A program made the translations under genes and the position numbers. Below are positions 38,210-46,435 of a stretch of DNA of 64,000 bases, piece after piece; position 1 is the stretch's first letter; each line of letters starts with the position of its first letter. A model generated the notes under the pieces. The model had not been told where the DNA came from. It was given only the letters and a program-made list of their open reading frames with translations, and made no database searches. Where the stretch lies: positions 36,322 to 100,321 of the forward strand of contig JAJRXM010000007.1 in NCBI GenBank assembly GCA_024276275.1. Reading direction: 5' to 3'. The stretch comes from Candidatus Zixiibacteriota bacterium (GTDB lineage Bacteria; Zixibacteria; MSB-5A5; GN15; FEB-12).

Positions 38210-40192
38210 ATGATGGCTTCACTATACGCCGGTGTATCCGGCTTGAAAAACCACCAGATTCGTATGAATGTAATTGGTAACAACATTGCAAACATTAATA
38301 CAATCGGCTATAAAACCAGTCGTGTTAATTTCCAGGAAGCACTGGTACAAACATTTAGAGGTGCCGGTCGTCCATCGGCTACATCGGGCGGTACCAATCC
38401 GGTGCAGCTTGGTTTAGGTATGCAGGTAGCCTCAATCGATACTTTGTTTCAACAAGGTGGTTTAGAAACTACCGGTCAAATTACCGACTTAGCTATTCAA
38501 GGTTCCGGTTTCTTTGTATTAGGCGACACAGCCGGAAACAGATTTTATACTCGTGCGGGTGCTTTCGGTTTTGATGCCAATTCCAATTTAGTTGACCCGG
38601 CAACCGGCATGTTTGTTTTAGGTAAAAATGCCGATTCAGCCGGAGATATTCCGTCTCTTGCTACAACCGGTCCTATTACAATCCCATTCGGACAACAAGA
38701 CCCGGCTAGATCAACACAAGAAATTACACTATCAAATAATATTAATGCTTCTGCTACAACAGCAAAACCGACTCTGTTATCTGCCGGTTTATCCGGTGTT
38801 ACAAATGTCGGTCAATCTGTCGCGGCGGACGGGGTCGGTGGTATTCATACAGTCACTATTGTAGGTTCTCAAGCATTACAAGATACTTTAACCGGTACTA
38901 ATGCAATGAGTCTCATGTTAACAACCGGTACCAAATTATCAGATTTAGGTGTAACGGATTTTTCAAATATGACTCTTACAATTGATGGAACCAGAACTGC
39001 TGATATAAATATCAATGACGGCGACACAACAATCGGTGATATCATTACTCAAATCAATGAACAAGCCGGTTTAAAAGCAAGTATCAATGAAGTCAGCGGA
39101 GAAATTGAGATTATACGTGAATATGCCGGTGACCCTTCAGTATATAATGTTGAAATTTCTGCCGGTGCCCTCGGTAATGTTTCTACTCAGGTATTTGGAG
39201 CTGCTGTAGGTTCTACACTTCAATCTACTGGCGGAGCAGCCTCTAACTTTGTTGCAACTGACAGTTTTGTGCCAAGTAAGGGATCCGGAGCATCCGCGGG
39301 TCCGTTCTCTACCAATTTAGATTTAGTCATAGACCCCTCTACCGGTTTAGTTATCGGTTTAGACGGTATAGGTGGCGGTGGAGTGCAGTTATTAACTGAT
39401 ACGGCTAAAGGTTTACAAGCTACTGATCCGGACGGATCGGGTGCTATTCAGGATGATCCGCTTGTAATTGAAACAGCAGATACATCACTCTCTACTTCAA
39501 TTGCTGTTTTTGATTCATTAGGTGCGAGACATGTTTTGTCACTTGAGTTTTTTAAATCAGGTTTAGATAACAGATGGGAATGGCAAGCCTCTTCATTAGA
39601 CGGTGAAACAATCACATCGGGTCAATCGGGATATGTACAATTTAATGATGACGCATCGTTGAATTCGTTTGCATATAACGGAGGTGCTACATCAATGACA
39701 ATTGATCCGGGCAACGGTGCCGATACAATTTCACTTAATGTGAATGCAGGTACACCTAACGGATTTGACGGTCTTACCGGATTTGAATCTGCTGCACACA
39801 CAGCATCAATTATTTCACAAGACGGGTATGGTCTCGGACTGCTTGAAAAAATTGCTATTGACCAGGTAGGCAATATTTCCGGTTTCTTCTCAAACGGTGT
39901 AACACGGGTATTGGCACAAATTTCACTTGCTGATTTCTCAAACCAGGCAGGTTTACGAAAAGCAGGTATGTCAAGATACCAGGCATCGGCAAACTCCGGT
40001 GAAGCTGTTGAAGGTATTGCCGGTTCGACTGTGTCGGGATTGATTTCATCGGGAGCTTTAGAAGCATCATCTGTTGATATTGCTCAAGAGTTTACCAGTA
40101 TGATAACTGCCCAGCGTGGGTTCCAGGCAAATTCTCGAATTATTACAACATCTGATTCTATGCTTGATGAATTAGTGAATATTAAAAGGTAG
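38210..40192 (+). CDS. flgE: Flagellar hook protein
   Basis: Main subunit of the hook. It has 660 residues, longer than the roughly 400 of enterobacteria because of an expanded, Gly/Thr-rich middle domain (about 150-560). The N-terminal rod/hook motif is SLYAGVSGLKNHQIRMNVIGNNIANINTIGYK (read in two parts) and the C-terminal helix is ITAQRGFQANSRIITTSDSMLDELVNIKR. Its Shine-Dalgarno sequence is sequestered in a hairpin, so translation is likely controlled. ATG 38210 is followed by a second ATG at 38213; spacing favours the first. Confidence 0.95.
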   Translation: MMASLYAGVSGLKNHQIRMNVIGNNIANINTIGYKTSRVNFQEALVQTFRGAGRPSATSGGTNPVQLGLGMQVASIDTLFQQGGLETTGQITDLAIQGSGFFVLGDTAGNRFYTRAGAFGFDANSNLVDPATGMFVLGKNADSAGDIPSLATTGPITIPFGQQDPARSTQEITLSNNINASATTAKPTLLSAGLSGVTNVGQSVAADGVGGIHTVTIVGSQALQDTLTGTNAMSLMLTTGTKLSDLGVTDFSNMTLTIDGTRTADININDGDTTIGDIITQINEQAGLKASINEVSGEIEIIREYAGDPSVYNVEISAGALGNVSTQVFGAAVGSTLQSTGGAASNFVATDSFVPSKGSGASAGPFSTNLDLVIDPSTGLVIGLDGIGGGGVQLLTDTAKGLQATDPDGSGAIQDDPLVIETADTSLSTSIAVFDSLGARHVLSLEFFKSGLDNRWEWQASSLDGETITSGQSGYVQFNDDASLNSFAYNGGATSMTIDPGNGADTISLNVNAGTPNGFDGLTGFESAAHTASIISQDGYGLGLLEKIAIDQVGNISGFFSNGVTRVLAQISLADFSNQAGLRKAGMSRYQASANSGEAVEGIAGSTVSGLISSGALEASSVDIAQEFTSMITAQRGFQANSRIITTSDSMLDELVNIKR

Positions 40193-40199
40193 TAAATAA

Positions 40200-40430
40200 A
40201 TGATAACAGTTACCAGATTAAATGACTCCAAGCTTGTTATAAACTCAGACCTTATTGAGTTTATAGAAGCAATTCCGGATACGATTATTTCTCTTACAAC
40301 AGGTAAGAAAATAATGGTGAAAGAATCTACTGATACAGTCATTCAAATTGTAGCAGAATTTAGAAATAAAGTAAGAAGTATCCGAATTAATAATTCGGAT
40401 ACTCATGCTGTCTCCAACGGGAGTAAATAA
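40200..40430 (+). CDS. flbD: Flagellar FlbD-like protein
   Basis: A 76-residue small protein that follows the hook gene in many flagellar operons (for example spirochaetes and Firmicutes). It has the characteristic start ITVTRLNDSKLVINSDLIEFIEAIPDTIISL and TGKKIMVKES. It overlaps the ATG of fliL by one base (TAATG). It is unrelated to the Caulobacter regulator of the same name. Confidence 0.85.
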   Translation: MITVTRLNDSKLVINSDLIEFIEAIPDTIISLTTGKKIMVKESTDTVIQIVAEFRNKVRSIRINNSDTHAVSNGSK

Positions 40431-40996
40431 TGGCTGAAGAAGATAAAACAGTAGTAGAAGGCGGAACACCGGAAGAAGAACCAAAGAAAAAAGGTGGGAA
40501 TAAACTCATCCTATTTGGCGGTATCGGTGTTGGTGTTGTCGTAATAGGTGTTGCTCTTGCCTTGTTTGTTATTAAGCCGATGATGTCCGAGGCTCCGGAA
40601 GGTGCCGAAGGAGATGCAACGGAACATGTTGAAAGCAAAAAAGAAGAAAAGAAAGAAAAGAGAAAAATTGTCAATGAAGAAGGTAAAGAAGTTTCTTCTT
40701 TGATTTATTCTATTGAAAATATAGTCATCAACCCTTCGGGTACAGGCGGGTCAAGGTTCTTGTCAGTCTCGTTTGGTTTTGAAGTAAAGTCTCTTGAGTT
40801 ACAGGAAGAATTTACTGAAAGAGAACCGATTGTGCGGGATGCATTGATTACAATACTGTCTTCAAAAACAGTAGCTGAATTAACTGATGCAAAACAAAAA
40901 GAGATAGTACGGTATCAAATTAAAAAACGACTATCAAAACTTATGGATACCGAAGATTTAGCCGGTGTCTATTACACGGATTTCGTGTTACAATAA
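40430..40996 (+). CDS. fliL: Flagellar basal body-associated protein FliL
   Basis: Single-pass membrane protein near the stator. It has 188 residues: a cytoplasmic Lys/Glu-rich N-terminus, a TM helix at about 25-47 and a periplasmic domain with YSIENIVINPSGTGGSRFLSVSFGFEV. The end is LAGVYYTDFVLQ. motA and motB, which usually stand next to it, are absent. Confidence 0.92.
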   Translation: MAEEDKTVVEGGTPEEEPKKKGGNKLILFGGIGVGVVVIGVALALFVIKPMMSEAPEGAEGDATEHVESKKEEKKEKRKIVNEEGKEVSSLIYSIENIVINPSGTGGSRFLSVSFGFEVKSLELQEEFTEREPIVRDALITILSSKTVAELTDAKQKEIVRYQIKKRLSKLMDTEDLAGVYYTDFVLQ

Positions 40997-41008
40997 AGGA
41001 TTTATGTA

Positions 41009-42046
41009 GTGGCAAAGATTCTTTCACAGGATGAAATTGATGCTCTATTGACGACCGTTTCAACGGGCGATGATATTATAGAGGATGATAGTTTTGATGA
41101 TGATAAGTTACGTTCGATTATAGCTTATGATTTTAAACATCCGAACAGAGTTTCAAAAGATCAAATCAGAACACTTGAGAATATGCATGATAACTTTGCC
41201 GGTCATTATGCTTCTACATTGTCAGCAATTATGAGAACGATTGTCGATGTAGATTTGGTCTCGGTAGATCAGATTACATATTCTGAATTCATTATGTCAT
41301 TGGTTACACCGTCGTGTACGTATACATTTTCGGCTGAACCGCTTGATGCTGTGAACTTGGTTGATTTTAACCCGACTTTGACATTTGCATTTATTGATAG
41401 AATGTTTGGCGGTAACGGTAAGATTTTAGAGACTGAACGTGAGTTAACCGGTATTGAACGGTCTGTCATGTCACGGATTGCTGCAAAACTTTATCATGAT
41501 TTAGAACGTTCATGGGAAAATATTGTACAGATTTCTGTTGATCAAAAAAGCTACGAAACAAATCCGCAGTTTATTCAGATAGTTCCACCGGGAGAAACAG
41601 TTGTTGTTGTATCTTTTCAAATAAAACTGTTCCAATCAACGGGACTTCTAACTATCTGCTATCCGTATGTTGCACTTGAACCGATAATAACAAAACTTTC
41701 TGCTCAAAACTGGATTGATGCTACCAAAAAGAAAAATCTCGATGCGGATAAAGTTTTAAATTTATATAATCTGCAGCAGGTTGATGCTGATGTAGCCGCA
41801 ATACTTTTGAATACGGATATAAAAGTGCGGGACTTCTTAAATCTCAGACTGGGTGATATTATTCCGTCGGAGAAGAAAAGTTCTGAACCGATTGATATTT
41901 ATGTTAATCATAGAAAAAAATACATAGGAAACCCGGGACTTTCAGGTAAAAAAAGAGCTTTCCAAGTTATGGAGTTCTACGAAGAAGGTGAACCGGATTA
42001 TAGTAATGAAAATAATACGAATGAAGATATGGAGGTCAAAGAGTAA
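41009..42046 (+). CDS. fliM: Flagellar motor switch protein FliM
   Basis: C-ring protein that binds phosphorylated CheY. It has 345 residues from GTG 41009. The N-terminal CheY-binding segment ILSQDEIDALL is followed by a CheC-like middle domain (FMFGGNGK-like RMFGGNGKIL, GIERSVMSRI) and a C-terminal SpoA domain (about 255-330). It overlaps fliN by the TAATG of its stop. Confidence 0.95.
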   Translation: MAKILSQDEIDALLTTVSTGDDIIEDDSFDDDKLRSIIAYDFKHPNRVSKDQIRTLENMHDNFAGHYASTLSAIMRTIVDVDLVSVDQITYSEFIMSLVTPSCTYTFSAEPLDAVNLVDFNPTLTFAFIDRMFGGNGKILETERELTGIERSVMSRIAAKLYHDLERSWENIVQISVDQKSYETNPQFIQIVPPGETVVVVSFQIKLFQSTGLLTICYPYVALEPIITKLSAQNWIDATKKKNLDADKVLNLYNLQQVDADVAAILLNTDIKVRDFLNLRLGDIIPSEKKSSEPIDIYVNHRKKYIGNPGLSGKKRAFQVMEFYEEGEPDYSNENNTNEDMEVKE

Positions 42047-42639
42047 TGGCTGACGAAAAAGATATTAATAACCCTGAAAATGTCGAAGAATCTCAGGCTG
42101 AAAACGAACAACAGGATGTTGGCGTTGATGTAGCTTCTGATGTCGAACCCGAAGCAGTAGCCGATGAAGCTGCCGATGAAGGTGAGAAAGTTGTAAACGA
42201 GGATGATGCTTCTGAAGATGATGCCGAAGCAGCAATGCTTGCAATGCTTGAAGATCTGCCTGATGAAGATGGAAAAGCAGATTTGGGTGACATAGATTTT
42301 CCGGTTAAAGAACAAACAGCATCAAATGTTGAGTTTCAACATTTATCAGAACCGGCAGGTAACCCTGACACTAAAAATATAGATATGCTTTTAGATGTCA
42401 ACTTGCCGATTGCTATAGAACTTGGTCGCACAAAAATGTCTATCTCAGATATTTTAGAATTAGGTCCCGGGTCTGTAGTAGAGTTGTCGAAACTCGCCGG
42501 TGAACCGGTTGATTTGTTAGTAAATCAAAGAGTAGTTGCCAAAGGTGAAGTGGTAGTTATTGACGAAAATTTTGGTGTTCGTATTACACAACTACTGACA
42601 CCTGAAGAAAGATTGAAGGCTCTGGGTGAAGAAAAATAA
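42046..42639 (+). CDS. fliN: Flagellar motor switch protein FliN
   Basis: C-ring subunit. It has 197 residues. The first about 105 form an acidic, low-complexity extension, and the C-terminal SpoA domain (about 115-192) has MLLDVNLPIAIELGRTKMSISDILELGPGSVVEL. It overlaps fliO by 14 bases in another frame. Confidence 0.94.
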   Translation: MADEKDINNPENVEESQAENEQQDVGVDVASDVEPEAVADEAADEGEKVVNEDDASEDDAEAAMLAMLEDLPDEDGKADLGDIDFPVKEQTASNVEFQHLSEPAGNPDTKNIDMLLDVNLPIAIELGRTKMSISDILELGPGSVVELSKLAGEPVDLLVNQRVVAKGEVVVIDENFGVRITQLLTPEERLKALGEEK

Positions 42640-43249
42640 TTTCCCTAAAAAATCACAATTTATTGTAATGACAATAATTGTTTTTGCCTTAATCGGTTTG
42701 CTTATGATTAATTCCAAACAGGTTTCCGCTAAAAATGAAACCGGTGTACAACAGAATGTTGTTAATGGAACAAACTCAGAAGCAATACAAGCTGATACAG
42801 ATAAACCTGCTTATGACGGTTTTACAGGTGGGTCAACGATGCCGTCATTGTTTAAAGTTGGCGGTGCTTTAGTTGTTGTCATTTTGTCTATCTATCTCGG
42901 TTTGTATATTCTCAAACGTATGATGGGCAGAAAGTATTCAGGCAATAAGAAAAATAATGTTATGGAAGTGTTGGAAACGACATATATCGGTCCGAAAAAA
43001 TCAATATCGCTTATTCGGGTTGCCGGTAAATCTGTTCTGGTCGCATCGACCGAAAGTCAGATTTCTTTGTTAACTGAAATGGATTCGGATGAAACAAAAG
43101 AAATTTTACGGGAAATTGATGTAGAAATTGAACCGGATTTGTTTCAAAATATGTTGAACTCCGCATCTAAGAAAATTAAAGAAATAACTAAAACAGATAG
43201 GTTAAAGTCATTATTACCTGTTCAGCCGACTCAAAATGTTGAACTGTAA
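42626..43249 (+). CDS. fliO: Flagellar biosynthesis protein FliO
   Basis: Assists assembly of the export gate (FliP ring). It has 207 residues from GTG 42626: an N-terminal signal/TM (about 11-29), a polar linker, a second TM (about 78-96) and a cytoplasmic FliO domain with VMEVLETTYIGPKKSISLIRVAGKSVLVAST. The length and position before fliP support the call. Confidence 0.88.
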   Translation: MKKNNFPKKSQFIVMTIIVFALIGLLMINSKQVSAKNETGVQQNVVNGTNSEAIQADTDKPAYDGFTGGSTMPSLFKVGGALVVVILSIYLGLYILKRMMGRKYSGNKKNNVMEVLETTYIGPKKSISLIRVAGKSVLVASTESQISLLTEMDSDETKEILREIDVEIEPDLFQNMLNSASKKIKEITKTDRLKSLLPVQPTQNVEL

Positions 43250-43259
43250 ATTTTAATTT

Positions 43260-43295
43260 CGGCAAATCGGATTTTGCCGGTGACATGGATGTCAC
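43260..43295 (+). promoter_or_regulatory. Two adjacent hairpins between fliO and fliP
   Basis: CGGCAAA (43260-43266) pairs with TTTGCCG (43273-43279). Directly after it, GTGACAT (43280-43286) pairs with ATGTCAC (43289-43295). Both are perfect 7-bp stems. There is no T run, so they are not terminators; they could be an RNA-processing or translation-control site. Confidence 0.5.
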
Positions 43296-43314
43296 ATAAA
43301 GAAAGATATAGGAT

Positions 43315-44067
43315 ATGAAAAAGTTTCTGGGACTTATTATCTCAGCCTCAAGTTTTATAGCGTTAAGTTCTGTACAATTAGCCGCACAAACTCTTCCGAA
43401 AGTTTCTATCGAAGTTGGCGAAATTGCCAATGGGGGAGAACTCTCTACTACTTTGCAAATTGTAATTTTAATGACTGTGCTGACTTTGGCTCCGTCCATA
43501 TTGATAATGGTTACATCATTTATCCGTTTTACGGTAGTCTTGTCATTCCTGCGTCAAGCGTTGGGTGTACAGCAGACTCCTCCCGGACAGCTTTTAATCG
43601 CTCTGGCATTGATACTTACTTTCTTTGTTATGTCTCCGGTTATTGATAAGTCGTACACCGAAGGTATAAAACCGTATCTTGATGAAAAAATAAATAAAGA
43701 AGAAGCGTTTGATAAAGCAATAACTCCGTTTCGAGAGTTTATGCTTTCTCAAACGAGAGAAAAAGATCTTGCTCTGTTTGTAGACATAGCAAAAATTGAC
43801 CGTCCGGAATCTGAAAAAGATTTACCGCTTCATGTGCTGGTACCGGGTTATGTTATTTCGGAATTGAGGACAGCATTTCAGATTGCCTTTATTTTGTTTA
43901 TCCCGTTTTTAGTTATTGATATGGTCGTAGCATCTGTTTTAATGTCAATGGGTATGATGATGTTGCCCCCGATAATCGTGTCACTACCGTTTAAGATTTT
44001 ATTATTTGTGTTAGTTGACGGTTGGTATTTACTCATAAAATCGTTGGTGGAATCATTCCATCTGTAA
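43315..44067 (+). CDS. fliP: Flagellar export gate protein FliP
   Basis: Core of the type III export gate in the inner membrane. It has 250 residues. A cleavable signal sequence (1-24, ending AAQ) is followed by TM helices. The signature is FIRFTVVLSFLRQALGVQQTPPGQ (read in two parts), and the later segment MSMGMMMLPPIIVSLPFKILLFVLVDGW is diagnostic. Confidence 0.96.
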   Translation: MKKFLGLIISASSFIALSSVQLAAQTLPKVSIEVGEIANGGELSTTLQIVILMTVLTLAPSILIMVTSFIRFTVVLSFLRQALGVQQTPPGQLLIALALILTFFVMSPVIDKSYTEGIKPYLDEKINKEEAFDKAITPFREFMLSQTREKDLALFVDIAKIDRPESEKDLPLHVLVPGYVISELRTAFQIAFILFIPFLVIDMVVASVLMSMGMMMLPPIIVSLPFKILLFVLVDGWYLLIKSLVESFHL

Positions 44068-44080
44068 ATAGGAGAATAAA

Positions 44081-44350
44081 ATGAATCCACAAACAGTTGT
44101 ATCAATCGGCCGTGAAGCACTTACAATGGTGCTTCTCATCTCGTCTCCATTACTCATAGCTGCGTTAGTAGTCGGTGTAACAATTTCGATATTTCAGGCG
44201 ATTACCTCAATTCAGGAAATGACTCTTACGTTTATTCCAAAACTTGTGGCGGTTGCTTTGGCTCTGCTCATCTTTTTGCCATGGATGATGAATATGGCTA
44301 TTGATTTTGCCAGACATATGTTTGAAATGATACCTACGTTGGTCGGGTAG
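44081..44350 (+). CDS. fliQ: Flagellar export gate protein FliQ
   Basis: An 89-residue, two-TM subunit of the export gate. It begins NPQTVVSIGREALTMVLLISSPLLIAAL and contains FQAITSIQEMTLTFIPKL, both typical. It follows fliP by 13 bp. A 215-bp gap then separates it from fliR, unusual in an otherwise dense operon. Confidence 0.95.
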   Translation: MNPQTVVSIGREALTMVLLISSPLLIAALVVGVTISIFQAITSIQEMTLTFIPKLVAVALALLIFLPWMMNMAIDFARHMFEMIPTLVG

Positions 44351-44455
44351 TCATAATGTTATGGAAAAAAGGGAGATTTGAACTTTTTTCCAACAGGGCT
44401 GGTAATTTTTTCCACAATAACAATTCTCAAAACAAATCCTCAATATTCAGCTTAT

Positions 44456-44523
44456 CGTAAGTTAAAGTATCTCAACAAGTTAAAATCGCAAAAATGAGCT
44501 AAATCGTTTGGCACATGATTTGT
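44456..44523 (+). promoter_or_regulatory. Bipartite motif copy 2 and sigma-54-like promoter before fliR
   Basis: CGTAAGTTAAAG (44456-44467), eight bases, CAAGTTA (44476-44482), identical in blocks and spacing to 34561-34587. A sigma-54-like site TGGCACATGATTTGT (44509-44523) follows, with GG at 44510-44511 and GT in place of GC ten bases later. The TTG start of fliR is 43 bases downstream. Together they suggest a second transcription unit starting at fliR. Confidence 0.5.
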
Positions 44524-44565
44524 GATACATATAGTCGAATAACCCGTATTCTAAGGAATTTTGAC

Positions 44566-45357
44566 TTGTTTGAATTTATTAACTATAGCTCTGATAAGAT
44601 AATCATCTTTTTTCTCATTATGGTCAGGACATCCGGTCTATTTATGATGGCTCCTGTCTTGAGTGATAAAGGTATTCCGAAATTAGTTAAAATCGGAATG
44701 ATTGTCATGTTTGGGCTGCTGATTACAACTACAATCCCTAACCCAGAAATTTTTTCAGAAATAAAATCTACCTGGCAGCTTGCCGGATTAGTTTTTAATG
44801 AAATTCTAATCGGGTTTATTCTCGGGTTAATATTCCGTCTGATTTTCTACGGTGTATTATTTGCAGGAACAATAGTCGGTTATCAAATCGGTTTTATGTT
44901 TGCTCAAGTATTTGATCAATCCAACCAAACACAAGTTTCTATAATCGGACGGTTTTGGTACATACTGGCACTTCTCTTTTTCATCAGTATAAACGGACAT
45001 CATCTAGTCATTAACGGACTGGTTGAAAGTTTCCAAGTCATTCCACCGGGTAATTTTCAGATGACCGGAGAGATTGGCGAAATGGTAATTAAATACTCCG
45101 CATATATTTTTGTCATCGCTTTTAAGTTAGCTGCTCCAATAATCATAACGCTTTATCTCACAGATATTGCTTTAGGAACAATTGCGAAAACTATGCCGAC
45201 GATGAATGTCTTTTTTGTCGGTATGCCTATAAAAATTGCTGTAGGACTTGTGGTAATGGGTTTATCACTTCCGATGTTCACATATGTAATCGAACAATCT
45301 ATGCATTATTTCGATGACGGAATGAGAGCATTACTCTATTCGATAGGGAAGGCATAA
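44566..45357 (+). CDS. fliR: Flagellar export gate protein FliR
   Basis: Inner-membrane gate subunit with about six TM helices. TTG 44566 is preferred as the start because AAGGA (44553-44557) stands eight bases before it and the protein then begins MFEFINYSSDK, like other FliR proteins. The upstream in-frame ATG 44515 lies inside the sigma-54-like site. Signature parts are RTSGLFMMAPVLSDKGIP and GLVVMGLSLPMF. Confidence 0.9.
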   Translation: MFEFINYSSDKIIIFFLIMVRTSGLFMMAPVLSDKGIPKLVKIGMIVMFGLLITTTIPNPEIFSEIKSTWQLAGLVFNEILIGFILGLIFRLIFYGVLFAGTIVGYQIGFMFAQVFDQSNQTQVSIIGRFWYILALLFFISINGHHLVINGLVESFQVIPPGNFQMTGEIGEMVIKYSAYIFVIAFKLAAPIIITLYLTDIALGTIAKTMPTMNVFFVGMPIKIAVGLVVMGLSLPMFTYVIEQSMHYFDDGMRALLYSIGKA

Positions 45358-45363
45358 GTAAAT

Positions 45364-46434
45364 ATGTCAGATCAAGACTCACAAGATAGAACCGAACGGG
45401 CGTCGTCGAGACGGCGCGAGAAAGCACGGGAAGAAGGACAAGTTGCCAAGTCGATGGACTTGAATGCTGCTGCGGTGCTTGGGTTAGGTTTCTTGGCAAT
45501 CTATATGATGGGCCCTTACATGGCTCACAACATTATGGAACTCATGCGTCATACTATGACACATGCACCACAGATTGTTTTTTCTGATCCGACATTCTTA
45601 AAAATCTTTGTCGATTCACTTGTAAAATTCTTTTTGTTACTAGGTCCTTTGTTCGGAATTCTTTTGGTAGTTGCTTTTGCGGTTAATATTGCTCAAGTCG
45701 GTTTTAAAATTACTCCAAAAGCATTAGAACCGAAATTTGATAAACTGGATCTTATCAAAGGGGCTAAAAAAATAGTCTCAATGAAATCTTTGGTACAGCT
45801 TATTAAAGATACTCTCAAACTAACAGTTATCGGTATAGCAGCTTATAAAACTATCGAATCTGATTTTGATACTTTTTTCCTCTTACCGGATATGTCGATT
45901 TTTCAGTTTGCATCTGTCATGGGAAAACTGACTCTCGGATTAGCATTAAAAATGAGTGGAGTGATTTTTGTAATAGCTGCTTTGGATTATGCATATCAAA
46001 AATTTGAATTTGAAAAATCTATTCGGATGTCTAAACAAGATTTAAAAGATGAACACAAAGATACCGAAGGTTCACCTCAACTTAAAGCACGTATCCGCCA
46101 AGTACAACGTGATACCGCTCGTTCAAGAATGATGGATTCGGTACCGATGGCAGATGTTGTCGTTACGAACCCGACTCATATAGCAGTTGCGTTGAAATAT
46201 GATACTGAAAAAAGTGAAGCTCCTTTTGTTCTTGCCAAAGGTGAACGTAAGATTGCTCAAAAAATTAAACTAATAGCCAAAGAACACGGTGTGCCGGTTA
46301 TCGAAGATAAGCCGCTTGCCAGAGCATTGTTCAAAATTTGTGATATCGGTGATATCGTACCGCAAAATCTCTTTAAAGCAGTTGCCGAGATTTTAGCTCA
46401 TGTCTATAAACTCAAAGGAAAGAAAGTAAATTAA
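45364..46434 (+). CDS. flhB: Flagellar export switch protein FlhB
   Basis: Controls substrate specificity of flagellar export. It has 356 residues: N-terminal DRTERASSRRREKAREEGQVAKS, four TM helices, and a cytoplasmic domain with the autocleavage motif NPTH (in VVTNPTHIAVAL, about 272-275). The usual RRMR-like basic stretch and the C-terminal KPLARALF are present. Confidence 0.96.
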   Translation: MSDQDSQDRTERASSRRREKAREEGQVAKSMDLNAAAVLGLGFLAIYMMGPYMAHNIMELMRHTMTHAPQIVFSDPTFLKIFVDSLVKFFLLLGPLFGILLVVAFAVNIAQVGFKITPKALEPKFDKLDLIKGAKKIVSMKSLVQLIKDTLKLTVIGIAAYKTIESDFDTFFLLPDMSIFQFASVMGKLTLGLALKMSGVIFVIAALDYAYQKFEFEKSIRMSKQDLKDEHKDTEGSPQLKARIRQVQRDTARSRMMDSVPMADVVVTNPTHIAVALKYDTEKSEAPFVLAKGERKIAQKIKLIAKEHGVPVIEDKPLARALFKICDIGDIVPQNLFKAVAEILAHVYKLKGKKVN

Positions 46435-46435
46435 G

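Noticed and set aside
44515..44565. ATG 44515 as start of fliR
   Set aside because: It has no Shine-Dalgarno sequence and lies in the sigma-54-like site; TTG 44566 has AAGGA at the right distance and gives a normal FliR N-terminus.
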